From an uncultured cyanobacterium (lineage in GTDB: Bacteria > Cyanobacteriota > Vampirovibrionia > Gastranaerophilales > Gastranaerophilaceae), in assembly GCA_945836835.1 (NCBI GenBank), contig CAMAML010000080.1, positions 1 through 6,183 on the forward strand: DNA of 6,183 bases, given 5' to 3'. The position numbers and the translations under genes were made by a program. Positions 1 through 6,183 of the stretch are shown in pieces; within the stretch, counting starts at the first letter, position 1; each line of letters begins with the position of its first letter. The notes under the pieces were generated by a model. The model saw nothing but the letters and a program-made list of their open reading frames with translations, made no database searches and was not told where the DNA came from.

Positions 1-1
1 A

Positions 2-724
2 GCGATTGACGCCTTCAGTTCGGTATTGGAAACAGAAAAACCGACGGCGGAAATTTACAACAACCTTGGGCAGTGCTACGCCCAAACGGGACGGGACGAC
101 AGGGCGGAAGATAACTTCTTAAAAGCTATCGAATTGAACCCGAAATTGCCACAGGTTTACGTCAATTTGGCGGAAATATATTACAAAAGAAAAGATTACG
201 AAAACGGGATACAGCTTTTGGGGCAAGGGGTTTACGAGATGCCCGAAAACATGGTTATGGCTCATTTTTTGGCAAGATTTTATATGGAAGATTGCCGTTT
301 GGATTTGGCGATTGACGAGCTGGAAAAAGTGTTGGAAGCTCAACCCGAAAATTACGACGCTTATTACGACTTGGGAAAAGTTCACTTTGAACTGGGAAAT
401 TACAGGCTTGCAATCGAAAACTTTGAAAACATATTGGAGTTCAAAGACAACAACCCGTACATTTATTTTGCGTTGGCTGAGGCTTACGAAATGGACAACG
501 AAATCGACAAGGCTATTTCAAATTACCTGAAAACAATCGCCCACGACTCGGGGTTTAGGCAGGCTTATAAAAAAGTTGCAATATTGTTCCTTGCAAGAGG
601 GGATTTTGACGACGCGATAGAGTATTTGAACGACTATATCGAAATGGAAATTCCGGAGGAAGAAGTCAAGAACGTCAAAGAACTTATTGAAAGAATAAAA
701 AAGAAAAAACAGGTTAATGGATAA
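2..724 (+). CDS. TPR-repeat protein, C-terminal part (5' end outside the window)
   Basis: The reading frame is open to the left edge of the window, where it encodes AIDAFSSVLETEKP, the second half of a TPR unit. The TTG at 26-28 is therefore an internal leucine codon and not a start; the true start lies upstream. The visible 240 codons contain six complete, uninterrupted 34-residue tetratricopeptide repeats (44-655) with typical positions such as YNNLGQCYAQTG, A-E-F-KAIELNP and YDLGKVHFELGNY. A short charged tail ending in IKKKKQVNG follows. No signal peptide or membrane segment is visible in this part, but the N-terminus is missing. TPRs form a helical solenoid that binds other proteins; the specific partner cannot be read from the sequence. 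The stop (722-724) lies inside the start of dprA, so the two are probably co-transcribed. An enzymatic domain could be fused at the unseen N-terminus. TPR call very sure, role unknown. Confidence 0.93.
   Translation, partial: AIDAFSSVLETEKPTAEIYNNLGQCYAQTGRDDRAEDNFLKAIELNPKLPQVYVNLAEIYYKRKDYENGIQLLGQGVYEMPENMVMAHFLARFYMEDCRLDLAIDELEKVLEAQPENYDAYYDLGKVHFELGNYRLAIENFENILEFKDNNPYIYFALAEAYEMDNEIDKAISNYLKTIAHDSGFRQAYKKVAILFLARGDFDDAIEYLNDYIEMEIPEEEVKNVKELIERIKKKKQVNG
44..655 (+). repeat. Six tandem 34-residue TPR units (protein-level repeat)
   Basis: Units run 44-145, 146-247, 248-349, 350-451, 452-553 and 554-655, each exactly 102 bases with no insertion. A partial seventh unit precedes position 44. 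The repeat is at the protein level: the DNA copies have diverged, so it is not a recent tandem duplication. Units 1 and 4 (TAEIYNNLGQ..., NYDAYYDLGK...) are closest to the TPR consensus. The last unit is followed by a lysine-rich helix-like tail that may cap the solenoid. Confidence 0.85.
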
Positions 725-1799
725 GTATTGGATAGCATTTTCATCTATAGAAGGGGTTGACGGTCTTTTTGTGCAAAGACTGTTCAATTACTTTGGAGAT
801 ATTGAAAGTGCGTTCAGGGCAAGCAGAAACGATTTAACCCAAATAGACGGATTAAGCATAAAGAAAGCCGAAAACTTTTTAAAAGAACGGGACAAAATCG
901 ACCTTGAAAAGACCATGGACGAGGTTTTGAGACGCGAGATTAAGTACATAACTTTTGACAGCCCGCAATATCCCGAGATGCTGAAACAAATCGAGGACGC
1001 ACCGATAATCCTTTATTACAAAGGGGATTTAAGCAGTTGTAATTTGAATAAGACCTTGGCGGTCGTAGGTTCAAGGCGGGCAAGTTACTACGCAAAAGAG
1101 GCGGTCGGAAAGATTTTGTCGGAACTTGAAGGAACGGATATTTGTATAGTTTCGGGACTGGCGTCGGGGATAGACACTTCCGCCCACACAAACGCTTTAA
1201 AATACGGGCTAAAGACAATCGGAGTTATCGCAAGCGGGTTTGACTACGTTTATCCCGCTTCAAACAAGAGTTTGTACGAGCAAATCGAAGACAGTGGCGG
1301 GGCGCTCGTAACCGAATACTACCCGACTTTTGAACCTTTAAAATTCAGATTTCCGCAACGAAACAGGATTGTTTCGGGGCTTTCGTACGGAACGCTTGTG
1401 GCGGAAGCGTCAATGAAAAGCGGTGCGTTAATTACTGCAAACTTAACGCTTGAACAGGGGCGGGAATTACTTTGTATTCCGGGGCTGATTTCTAACCCGA
1501 ATACGGAAGGGATTTATAAGCTCATAAAAAACGGGGCGACTTTGACGACTTGTGCAAACGATATTTTAGAGGCGTTAAACTGGGAGTTGAAGCCTGCAAA
1601 GCAACTTAAAATGGACTTGTCCGACTTAAACGAAACGGAAGAAAAAATCGTCCGCTCGCTTGAAGTCGAGGACAAATCTTTTGACGAAATAAGTGCGGAA
1701 ACGGGAATTTCCACCGAAGATTTACTAATTCACTTGACAACGCTCGAGTTACGAGAGATAATAAAACAAGTTAACGGTAACAGATACGTAAAAGTTTAA
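717..1799 (+). CDS. dprA: DNA-processing protein DprA (Smf), RecA loader in natural transformation
   Basis: In characterised species DprA binds incoming single-stranded DNA in the cytoplasm, shields it from nucleases and loads RecA. The 360-residue protein has the full three-part layout. Residues 1-65 form a helix-hairpin-helix-like region (IEGVDGLFVQRLFNYFG and LTQIDGLSIKKA). A Rossmann-like DprA core spans about 75-290, with AVVGSRRAS (115-123), SGLASGIDTSAH (146-157), GFDYVYPASN (174-183), FPQRNRIVSGLS (212-223) and SGALITANLTLEQGRE (235-250). A C-terminal winged-helix-like domain covers about 305-360. The ATG start at 717 fits the family N-terminus (YWIAFSSIEGV). Its ribosome site is poor: AGG lies only three bases upstream. 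The ATGGATAA overlap with the upstream stop suggests translational coupling. topA follows after 26 bases, a pairing known in several bacterial groups. DprA also occurs in species not known to be competent, so competence is not proven by this gene. Confidence 0.96.
   Translation: MDKYWIAFSSIEGVDGLFVQRLFNYFGDIESAFRASRNDLTQIDGLSIKKAENFLKERDKIDLEKTMDEVLRREIKYITFDSPQYPEMLKQIEDAPIILYYKGDLSSCNLNKTLAVVGSRRASYYAKEAVGKILSELEGTDICIVSGLASGIDTSAHTNALKYGLKTIGVIASGFDYVYPASNKSLYEQIEDSGGALVTEYYPTFEPLKFRFPQRNRIVSGLSYGTLVAEASMKSGALITANLTLEQGRELLCIPGLISNPNTEGIYKLIKNGATLTTCANDILEALNWELKPAKQLKMDLSDLNETEEKIVRSLEVEDKSFDEISAETGISTEDLLIHLTTLELREIIKQVNGNRYVKV
1734..1762 (+). promoter_or_regulatory. Candidate sigma70-type promoter for topA inside the 3' end of dprA
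   Basis: A perfect -35 hexamer TTGACA (1734-1739) is followed by exactly 17 bases and then GATAAT (1757-1762), a 5-of-6 match to the -10 consensus. Transcription would start near 1769, giving topA a leader of roughly 55 bases that contains its Shine-Dalgarno site. The hexamers fall within dprA codons for the winged-helix domain, so the match could be a by-product of coding sequence. The combined hexamer and spacing match is nevertheless the best I found in the window. Function is inferred, not shown. Confidence 0.55.
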
Positions 1800-1807
1800 A
1801 TAAGATT

Positions 1808-1816
1808 GGGAGAAGG
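1808..1816 (+). promoter_or_regulatory. Ribosome binding site of topA
   Basis: GGGAGAAGG ends nine bases before the ATG at 1826. It is the strongest purine-rich Shine-Dalgarno stretch on the + strand of the window and fixes the topA start. It contrasts with the weak site before dprA, in line with topA being translated independently. Confidence 0.75.
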
Positions 1817-1825
1817 TTTAATTAA

Positions 1826-4117
1826 ATGGCAACGGCTAAAAAAGAAAAAGCACTGGTAATAGTTGAGTCTCCGGCAAAATCAAAGACCATAAAAAAGATT
1901 TTGGGAGACAGTTTTCAGATAGAAGCGAGTTTCGGGCATATCAGGAACTTACCGCAAAAAGACCCCGCAACCGAGAATTTGGGGTTTGACGTAAACAACA
2001 ATTTTGAACCGAAGTTTGAGATTATCCCCGGAAAGCAAAAGGTAGTCACAAAGCTGAACGATTTAGCCAAACGCAGCGACAAAATTTTTCTCGCATCCGA
2101 CCCCGACCGTGAAGGAGAGGCTATCGCATGGCATGTCAGACAGGTTCTGAAAGTGCCTGACGACAAGATTTACAGAATTGTTTTTAACGAAATCACGCCA
2201 AAGGCGGTAAAGTATTCCGTCGATAACCCGAGAAGTATCGATATGGACATGGTTCAGGCACAGCAGACAAGGCAGATCCTCGATAAACTCGTAGGTTTCA
2301 AGTTAAGCCCTGTTTTGTGGAAACAGATAGGGAACAGAAATCTTTCGGCAGGAAGAGTTCAATCAGTTGCCTTGAGGATGATTTGCGAGCGGGAAGCCGA
2401 GATTGAGGCTTTCGTTCCGCAGGAATACTGGTCAATCCACGCTCTTTTGGAAAAAGAAGGAAAAACTTTTGAGGCGGAATTGTCCAAAATCAAGGGCAAA
2501 ACCGTTGATAAAAACATTAAGAACCAAGAAGAAGCTCAAAAAATCGTGGATTTTTTGATGAACTACGGCAAGGAATTTGACGTTACAAAAGTTACGAAAA
2601 AAACGACCAAACGCAAACCGACCGCTCCGTTTATAACCTCGACCCTCCAGCGTGCGGCGAGTTCAAAAATAGGTTTTGGGGTGCAAAAGACCATGCAGGT
2701 TGCCCAAAAACTTTACGAAGGTATCGAAATCGACGGCACGCCTGTCGGGCTTATCACCTATATGAGAACGGACAGCGTAAGGGTTTCGGATGACGCCCAA
2801 GCCATGGCGAAAGACTTCATCACCAAAAACTACGGCGAAAAGTATTATCCCGACAAACCGAACATTTACGCAAAAGGTAAGCAAAACGTGCAGGATGCCC
2901 ACGAGGCAATCCGTCCTTCTTACCCCGAAAGAACACCGGAGAGCATAAAAAAATACCTCGATAACGACCAATACCGCTTGTATAAGCTCATTTGGGACAA
3001 GTTTATGTCATCACAAATGGTTGCGGCGGAAATCGCAAACAAGACGGTAGAAATCACGGCGGGTGACTACACCTTGAGAGCGGGAACGAGCAAGGTAACT
3101 TTTGACGGGTTCCTGAAACTTTACAACGATGCCGAAGAAGAAGAGCAGGAGGCAGAAGCAAAAATTCCTGACTTAAACGAAGGGGATAAGGTTAAGTGTC
3201 AAAAAGTTAACCCGAAACAGCACTTCACCCAGCCACCGCCAAGGTTCAACGAGGCGTCACTGGTTAAGGCTCTGGAAGAATACGGAATAGGGCGTCCGTC
3301 AACGTACGCAACGATTATCACCGTAATCCAAACAAGAAAATACGTTGAGAAGAAAAACAAAGTTCTGTTCCCGACGCTTTTGGGACGTACGGTTTCAAAA
3401 CAACTTTGCACACAATTTAAAGATATTATGGACTACAAATTTACGGCAGGCATGGAAAGCAAGCTCGACGAAATCGCCGAGAAAAAAGCCGTATGGAACA
3501 AGGTTTTGACAGACTTTTACGGTCCGTTTATGGAAAACGTCAACAGCGTAATGCAAACCGCCGAACGCGTCAGAATTGAATCCAAAATCAAATGCCCTAA
3601 CTGCGGAAAAGTTATGCTTGTAAGAACCAGCAAAAAGGGTGACCAATTCCTCGGCTGTTCGGGATACCCCGAATGTAAAACAACGATGTCCATAAATGCC
3701 ATGCTTGAAGGGGAGGACACAACCGCAGATGCTCAAGATGAGGTTTGCACGGAAAAATGCGACAAATGCGGCTCTGATATGGTCTTCAAAAAAGGACCTT
3801 ACGGTAAATATATGGAATGTGTTAACCCCGAATGCGGAGCAAGAAAAGCGGTTGTAAAAACAACGGGTGTCACCTGCCCTAAATGCGGAAAAGGCGAAAT
3901 TGTCGAAAGAAAATCCAAACGGGGAACGATTTTCTACGGCTGTAACAAATATCCCGAATGCGATTACGTAATGTGGAACGAACCGACAGGAGAAAAATGT
4001 CCCGACTGCGGTTCACTTTTAGGAAAAGTTGTTACAAAAAAAGGCACAACCTTGAAATGTTCGAGTTCAAAATGTTTCTATAAAAAAGAACTGCCGCCGG
4101 AAGAACCCGAAAACTAA
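1826..4117 (+). CDS. topA: DNA topoisomerase I (type IA) with four C-terminal zinc ribbons
   Basis: TopA relaxes negative supercoils by cutting one DNA strand through a 5'-phosphotyrosine link, passing the other strand and resealing; it needs Mg2+. The 763-residue protein opens with a Toprim domain: VESPAK with Glu14, and the acidic triad Asp92, Asp94, Glu96 in SDPDREGEAIAWH. The catalytic tyrosine is Tyr312 in GLITYMRTDS, with Arg314 beside it. GRPSTYATII (489-498) and LSAGRVQSVALR (173-184) are further family blocks. An acidic insert (DAEEEEQEAEA) lies at 435-445. The C-terminus carries four Cys4 zinc ribbons: 590/593/611/617, 645/648/665/670, 684/687/706/712 and 725/728/745/750. E. coli TopA is longer (865 residues). 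The start at 1826 has a good ribosome site and puts VESPAK at the expected distance from the N-terminus. It sits 26 bases after dprA, and a candidate promoter lies within dprA. Confidence 0.98.
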   Translation: MATAKKEKALVIVESPAKSKTIKKILGDSFQIEASFGHIRNLPQKDPATENLGFDVNNNFEPKFEIIPGKQKVVTKLNDLAKRSDKIFLASDPDREGEAIAWHVRQVLKVPDDKIYRIVFNEITPKAVKYSVDNPRSIDMDMVQAQQTRQILDKLVGFKLSPVLWKQIGNRNLSAGRVQSVALRMICEREAEIEAFVPQEYWSIHALLEKEGKTFEAELSKIKGKTVDKNIKNQEEAQKIVDFLMNYGKEFDVTKVTKKTTKRKPTAPFITSTLQRAASSKIGFGVQKTMQVAQKLYEGIEIDGTPVGLITYMRTDSVRVSDDAQAMAKDFITKNYGEKYYPDKPNIYAKGKQNVQDAHEAIRPSYPERTPESIKKYLDNDQYRLYKLIWDKFMSSQMVAAEIANKTVEITAGDYTLRAGTSKVTFDGFLKLYNDAEEEEQEAEAKIPDLNEGDKVKCQKVNPKQHFTQPPPRFNEASLVKALEEYGIGRPSTYATIITVIQTRKYVEKKNKVLFPTLLGRTVSKQLCTQFKDIMDYKFTAGMESKLDEIAEKKAVWNKVLTDFYGPFMENVNSVMQTAERVRIESKIKCPNCGKVMLVRTSKKGDQFLGCSGYPECKTTMSINAMLEGEDTTADAQDEVCTEKCDKCGSDMVFKKGPYGKYMECVNPECGARKAVVKTTGVTCPKCGKGEIVERKSKRGTIFYGCNKYPECDYVMWNEPTGEKCPDCGSLLGKVVTKKGTTLKCSSSKCFYKKELPPEEPEN
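3593..4075 (+). other. Four zinc-ribbon modules of TopA in an alternating A-B-A-B pattern
   Basis: Each module has CxxC at its first knuckle. Between the second and third cysteine and between the third and fourth, the residue counts are 17/5, 16/4, 18/5 and 16/4. Modules 1 and 3 also share the ending GC-x-x-YPEC, while modules 2 and 4 lack it. Modules 1 and 2 are joined by an acidic linker (about 618-644) that carries one extra cysteine, Cys641. In the family such ribbons bind single-stranded DNA and, in E. coli, help contact RNA polymerase. Confidence 0.85.
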
Positions 4118-4150
4118 AAGAGTTACACTGCAATCGAGAATATTATTATA

Positions 4151-4198
4151 AACAAGAAAAGGGGTAAATTGAATTTACCCCGTATACTCTGTTTTTTT
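4151..4198. terminator. Convergent rho-independent terminator shared by clpX and topA
   Basis: A perfect inverted repeat (4161-4170 GGGGTAAATT, 4172-4181 AATTTACCCC, one base between) can form an eight-pair stem with a five-base loop. Read on the - strand, the stem is followed directly by TTTTCTTGTTT (complement of 4151-4160 and on), a normal terminator tail for clpX, whose stop is 24 bases before the stem. Read on the + strand, the run of seven T (4192-4198) starts ten bases after the stem, so termination of topA transcripts is plausible but weaker. It sits inside the 88-base spacer between the two genes, which holds nothing else I can identify. Confidence 0.8.
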
Positions 4199-4205
4199 AT
4201 ATTAT

Positions 4206-5513
4206 TTATGCAGAAATCTCTTTGCTTGCATCTTTTGTCGGAAGCTTTATCAACTCGGCGGAATTTCTGTTCTTAACCATATCCGCGGTTATGACGAGTT
4301 TTTCTTTGTGTTCCTTAGACGGAACATCGTACATAACATCGAGCATCAACTCTTCCACAATCGACCTCAAAGCTCTTGCCCCGGTCTTACGCTTAATCGC
4401 CTCTTGAGCAATCAACTCAACCGCTTCAGGCTCAAACTCCAAGTCAACTCCGTCCATTTCGAGCAAGCATTTGTACTGCTTCAAGACGGCGTTCTTTGGC
4501 TCTGTCAAAATCATTTTCAAGGTCTTTTCGTTGAGCTGATCCAATACCGCATACGTCGGAATACGACCGATAAATTCAGGAATTAACCCGAATTTGAGCA
4601 AGTCTTCAGGTTGTAATTTCTTTAATAATTTTGCGGCATTAGCCTCTTTTTCGGCTTGAGAAAGCGGAGCTTTAGCTCCAAATCCGACGCTTGAGCCGAC
4701 CGCCGAACGTCTTTCGATAATCTTTTCCAAGCCGACAAACGCACCGCCCACAATGAACAGTATATTGCTTGTATCGACTTCGATAAATTCCTGATGCGGA
4801 TGTTTCCTTCCACCCTGTGGCGGAACGTGAGCAACCGTACCTTCAATCATCTTCAACAAAGCCTGCTGAACACCTTCACCCGATACGTCGCGGGTGATGG
4901 AGGTGTTTTCGGATTTTCTTGAAATCTTGTCAATTTCGTCTATGTAGATAATCCCTCTTTCGGCTTTTGCGGAGTCAAAATCGGCACTCTGATAAAGTCT
5001 TAACAGAATATTTTCGACGTCATCACCAACATAACCTGCTTCCGTCAAGGTTGTAGCGTCAGCCACCGCAAACGGAACATCCAACATTTTTGCCAAAGTT
5101 TGAGCAAGCAAAGTCTTACCCGACCCCGTCGGACCGACAAGAAGAATGTTTGACTTTTGGATTTCAACGTTGTTCTTCAAATCGGTAGTCTTGTTGTGTT
5201 TCAAACGTTTGTAGTGGTTGTAAACGGCAACCGCCAGAACTTTTTTTGCATCATCCTGACCGATAATGTATTGGTCAAGATAAGCCTTGATTTCGTGCGG
5301 TTTCGGGATAGGTTTTTCCGCGGATTTTGCCTCGGAACCTTCCCCACCTTCTTTATCTTTGTTTTCCAAAAATTCTTCGTCAAGAATTTCGTTACAGAGG
5401 TCAACGCACTCGTCACAGATGAAAACGTCGGGACCTGCAATAAGTTTTTTTACCTGATCCTGAGTTTTTCCGCAAAAAGAACATTTCAATCTGCTGTCAT
5501 CATGCTTAGGCAT
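4206..5513 (-). CDS. clpX: ClpX, AAA+ unfoldase subunit of the ClpXP protease
   Basis: ClpX is a cytoplasmic hexameric ATPase that recognises tagged or damaged proteins, unfolds them and threads them into ClpP. The 435-residue protein begins with the Cys4 zinc-binding domain (Cys11, Cys14, Cys33, Cys36; CSFCGK and CDECVDLC) used for dimerisation and adaptor binding. An acidic linker (about 44-66) follows. The AAA+ module has Walker A GPTGSGKT (127-134), the pore loop GYVGDD (160-165), Walker B IIYIDEID (188-195), the RKH loop (236-238), arginine finger Arg317 in LIPEFIGRIP, and sensor-2 Arg383 in GARALR. The ClpP-docking loop reads VGF (276-278) where IGF is usual. The start at 5513 has AGGAG (5525-5529) eleven bases upstream and fits the family N-terminus. 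The gene follows clpP after 24 bases on the same strand, the common clpP-clpX order. Complete, no anomalies. Confidence 0.98.
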   Translation of the reverse strand: MPKHDDSRLKCSFCGKTQDQVKKLIAGPDVFICDECVDLCNEILDEEFLENKDKEGGEGSEAKSAEKPIPKPHEIKAYLDQYIIGQDDAKKVLAVAVYNHYKRLKHNKTTDLKNNVEIQKSNILLVGPTGSGKTLLAQTLAKMLDVPFAVADATTLTEAGYVGDDVENILLRLYQSADFDSAKAERGIIYIDEIDKISRKSENTSITRDVSGEGVQQALLKMIEGTVAHVPPQGGRKHPHQEFIEVDTSNILFIVGGAFVGLEKIIERRSAVGSSVGFGAKAPLSQAEKEANAAKLLKKLQPEDLLKFGLIPEFIGRIPTYAVLDQLNEKTLKMILTEPKNAVLKQYKCLLEMDGVDLEFEPEAVELIAQEAIKRKTGARALRSIVEELMLDVMYDVPSKEHKEKLVITADMVKNRNSAELIKLPTKDASKEISA

Positions 5514-5524
5514 AATTAATAATT

Positions 5525-5529
5525 CTCCT
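5525..5529 (-). promoter_or_regulatory. Ribosome binding site of clpX
   Basis: The - strand reads TAGGAGAATTATTAATTATG: a consensus AGGAG core in the short spacer between clpP and clpX, eleven bases before the ATG. The spacing is slightly long but workable, and it confirms the start at 5513 without need for coupling to clpP translation. Confidence 0.7.
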
Positions 5530-5537
5530 ATCTGAAA

Positions 5538-6128
5538 TTATTTTATAACGTCACGCGAAACGACTTTATCAATCATACCGTATTCAAGAGCCTCTTGAGG
5601 TGTCATGATATAATCGCGGTCGGTGTCTTTTTCAATCTTTTTCAAGGATTGACCGGTATTCGATGCCAAAATCTCGTTCAAAGATTTTTTAATTCTTATA
5701 ATTTCGGCAGCCTGAATTTCTATATCGGTTGCCTGACCTTGAGCACCGCCTAACGGTTGGTGAATTAAAACTCGAGAATGCGGCAGTGCCATTCTCTTAC
5801 CTTTTGCACCCGAGGACAAAAGGAACGCACCCATTGACGCAGCTTGTCCCAAACAAATAGTGGAAACATCCGCTCTGATGTGTTGCATTGTGTCATAAAT
5901 AGCAAAGCCAGCCGTAACGCTTCCTCCCGGACTGTTGATGTACAGCATAATGTCTTTTTCAGGGTTTTCACTATCGAGCAACAATAATTGAGCAACGATT
6001 AAATTGGCAACCATATCGTCGATAGGCGTTCCGAGGAAAATAATTCTTTCTCTCAACAATCTTGAAAAGATGTCGAAAGAGCGTTCTCCGCGGCTTGACT
6101 GTTCTATTACTACAGGTACAAAACTCAT
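5538..6128 (-). CDS. clpP: ClpP, ATP-dependent Clp protease proteolytic subunit
   Basis: ClpP is a serine peptidase that assembles as two stacked heptameric rings and degrades proteins fed in by ClpX or other Clp ATPases. The 196-residue protein is of normal length and has the catalytic triad Ser98 (GQAASMGAF), His123 (LIHQPLGG) and Asp172 (DTDRDYIM). The oxyanion-site glycines in INSPGGSVTAG (64-74) and the handle region GGAQGQATDIEIQA (127-140) are intact. Overall wording is very close to cyanobacterial ClpP. The ATG at 6128 follows an AAGGGA-type ribosome site at 6136-6141, about eight bases away. The N-terminus is short, so little or no propeptide is expected. clpX follows after 24 bases and the two probably share a transcript. 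Many bacteria place the trigger factor gene tig upstream; the window ends too soon to see. Only one clpP is visible here, although cyanobacteria usually have several paralogues. Confidence 0.98.
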   Translation of the reverse strand: MSFVPVVIEQSSRGERSFDIFSRLLRERIIFLGTPIDDMVANLIVAQLLLLDSENPEKDIMLYINSPGGSVTAGFAIYDTMQHIRADVSTICLGQAASMGAFLLSSGAKGKRMALPHSRVLIHQPLGGAQGQATDIEIQAAEIIRIKKSLNEILASNTGQSLKKIEKDTDRDYIMTPQEALEYGMIDKVVSRDVIK

Positions 6129-6150
6129 TTTAATTTCCCTTTCTTATTTT

Positions 6151-6179
6151 ATTATACGAATATTTTTATTTTTCTTCCA
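6151..6179 (-). promoter_or_regulatory. Likely promoter of clpP-clpX
   Basis: The - strand has a perfect -10 hexamer TATAAT (complement of 6151-6156) in a very A/T-rich stretch. The best -35 at 17 bases is TGGAAG (complement of 6174-6179), only 3 of 6 matches, so the -35 is weak or unclear. The start would fall near 6144, leaving a leader of only about 16 bases that still includes the ribosome site. No CIRCE or CtsR-type heat-shock operator is visible in the 55 bases available; any regulator site further upstream is outside the window. Confidence 0.5.
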
Positions 6180-6183
6180 CTTT

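Noticed and set aside
26..28. TTG as start codon of the TPR gene
   Set aside because: The same frame continues to the left edge with good TPR sequence (AIDAFSSVLETEKP), and no ribosome site precedes the TTG.
435..1799. Linked DprA-TPR-TopA set as a new defence system
   Set aside because: DprA and TopA are full-length, ordinary family members with all expected motifs, and nothing toxic, nuclease-like or phage-related lies beside them.
3395..3736. 113-codon - strand frame opposite the topA zinc-ribbon region
   Set aside because: It lies wholly within topA, has no recognisable domain or ribosome site, and is explained as a shadow of the real gene.
5157..5519. 120-codon + strand frame opposite the 5' part of clpX
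   Set aside because: It is the antisense of conserved ClpX sequence; its hydrophobic look (many F and V) comes from reverse-complemented Lys/Asn/Glu codons.
5545..5575. Possible clpX promoter at the end of clpP (TTGATA and TATAAA on the - strand)
   Set aside because: The hexamers are 19 bases apart, outside the useful range, and clpX is simply explained by co-transcription with clpP.
1..6183. CRISPR array, insertion sequence, tRNA, rRNA or riboswitch
   Set aside because: No regularly spaced direct repeats, transposase, terminal inverted repeats or RNA-gene motifs were seen; the longest non-coding stretch is 88 bases and holds only a terminator.

Overview
The window carries five protein-coding genes and almost no other space. 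Ordinary housekeeping and DNA-processing functions account for nearly all of it, and I do not see a new defence, mobile or biosynthetic system. Spot counts of a few rows put GC in the low-to-mid 40s percent. Genes have canonical Shine-Dalgarno sites and standard-code stops. The ClpP protein resembles cyanobacterial ClpP closely (VIEQ-RGERSFDI start, LIVAQLLLLDSE-PEKDI, HQPLGGAQGQATDIEIQA). With the moderate GC and compact layout, this makes a non-photosynthetic relative of Cyanobacteria (Melainabacteria/Vampirovibrionia, for example a gut Gastranaerophilales) my best guess. That is an inference from remembered sequences, not a search result.

Layout. On the + strand, positions 2-724 hold the C-terminal part of a TPR-repeat protein whose start lies before the window. 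Its end overlaps dprA (717-1799) by 8 bases. After a 26-base gap comes topA (1826-4117), DNA topoisomerase I with four C-terminal zinc ribbons. A near-consensus sigma70-type promoter lies inside the 3' end of dprA (1734-1762) and could give topA its own transcript. On the - strand, clpP (6128-5538) and clpX (5513-4206) form a two-gene unit with a 24-base gap, preceded by a likely promoter at the right edge. The two transcription units converge on an 88-base spacer (4118-4205) with a perfect inverted repeat. It reads as a good terminator for clpX and a weaker one for topA.

How they work together. DprA protects incoming single-stranded DNA and loads RecA during natural transformation. TopA relaxes negative supercoils. 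ClpX unfolds substrates and feeds them to the ClpP peptidase. The TPR protein is probably a protein-protein interaction scaffold of unknown specific role, translationally linked to dprA. All complete genes have their key catalytic residues and no frameshift or premature stop. There is no gene-free stretch longer than 88 bases.
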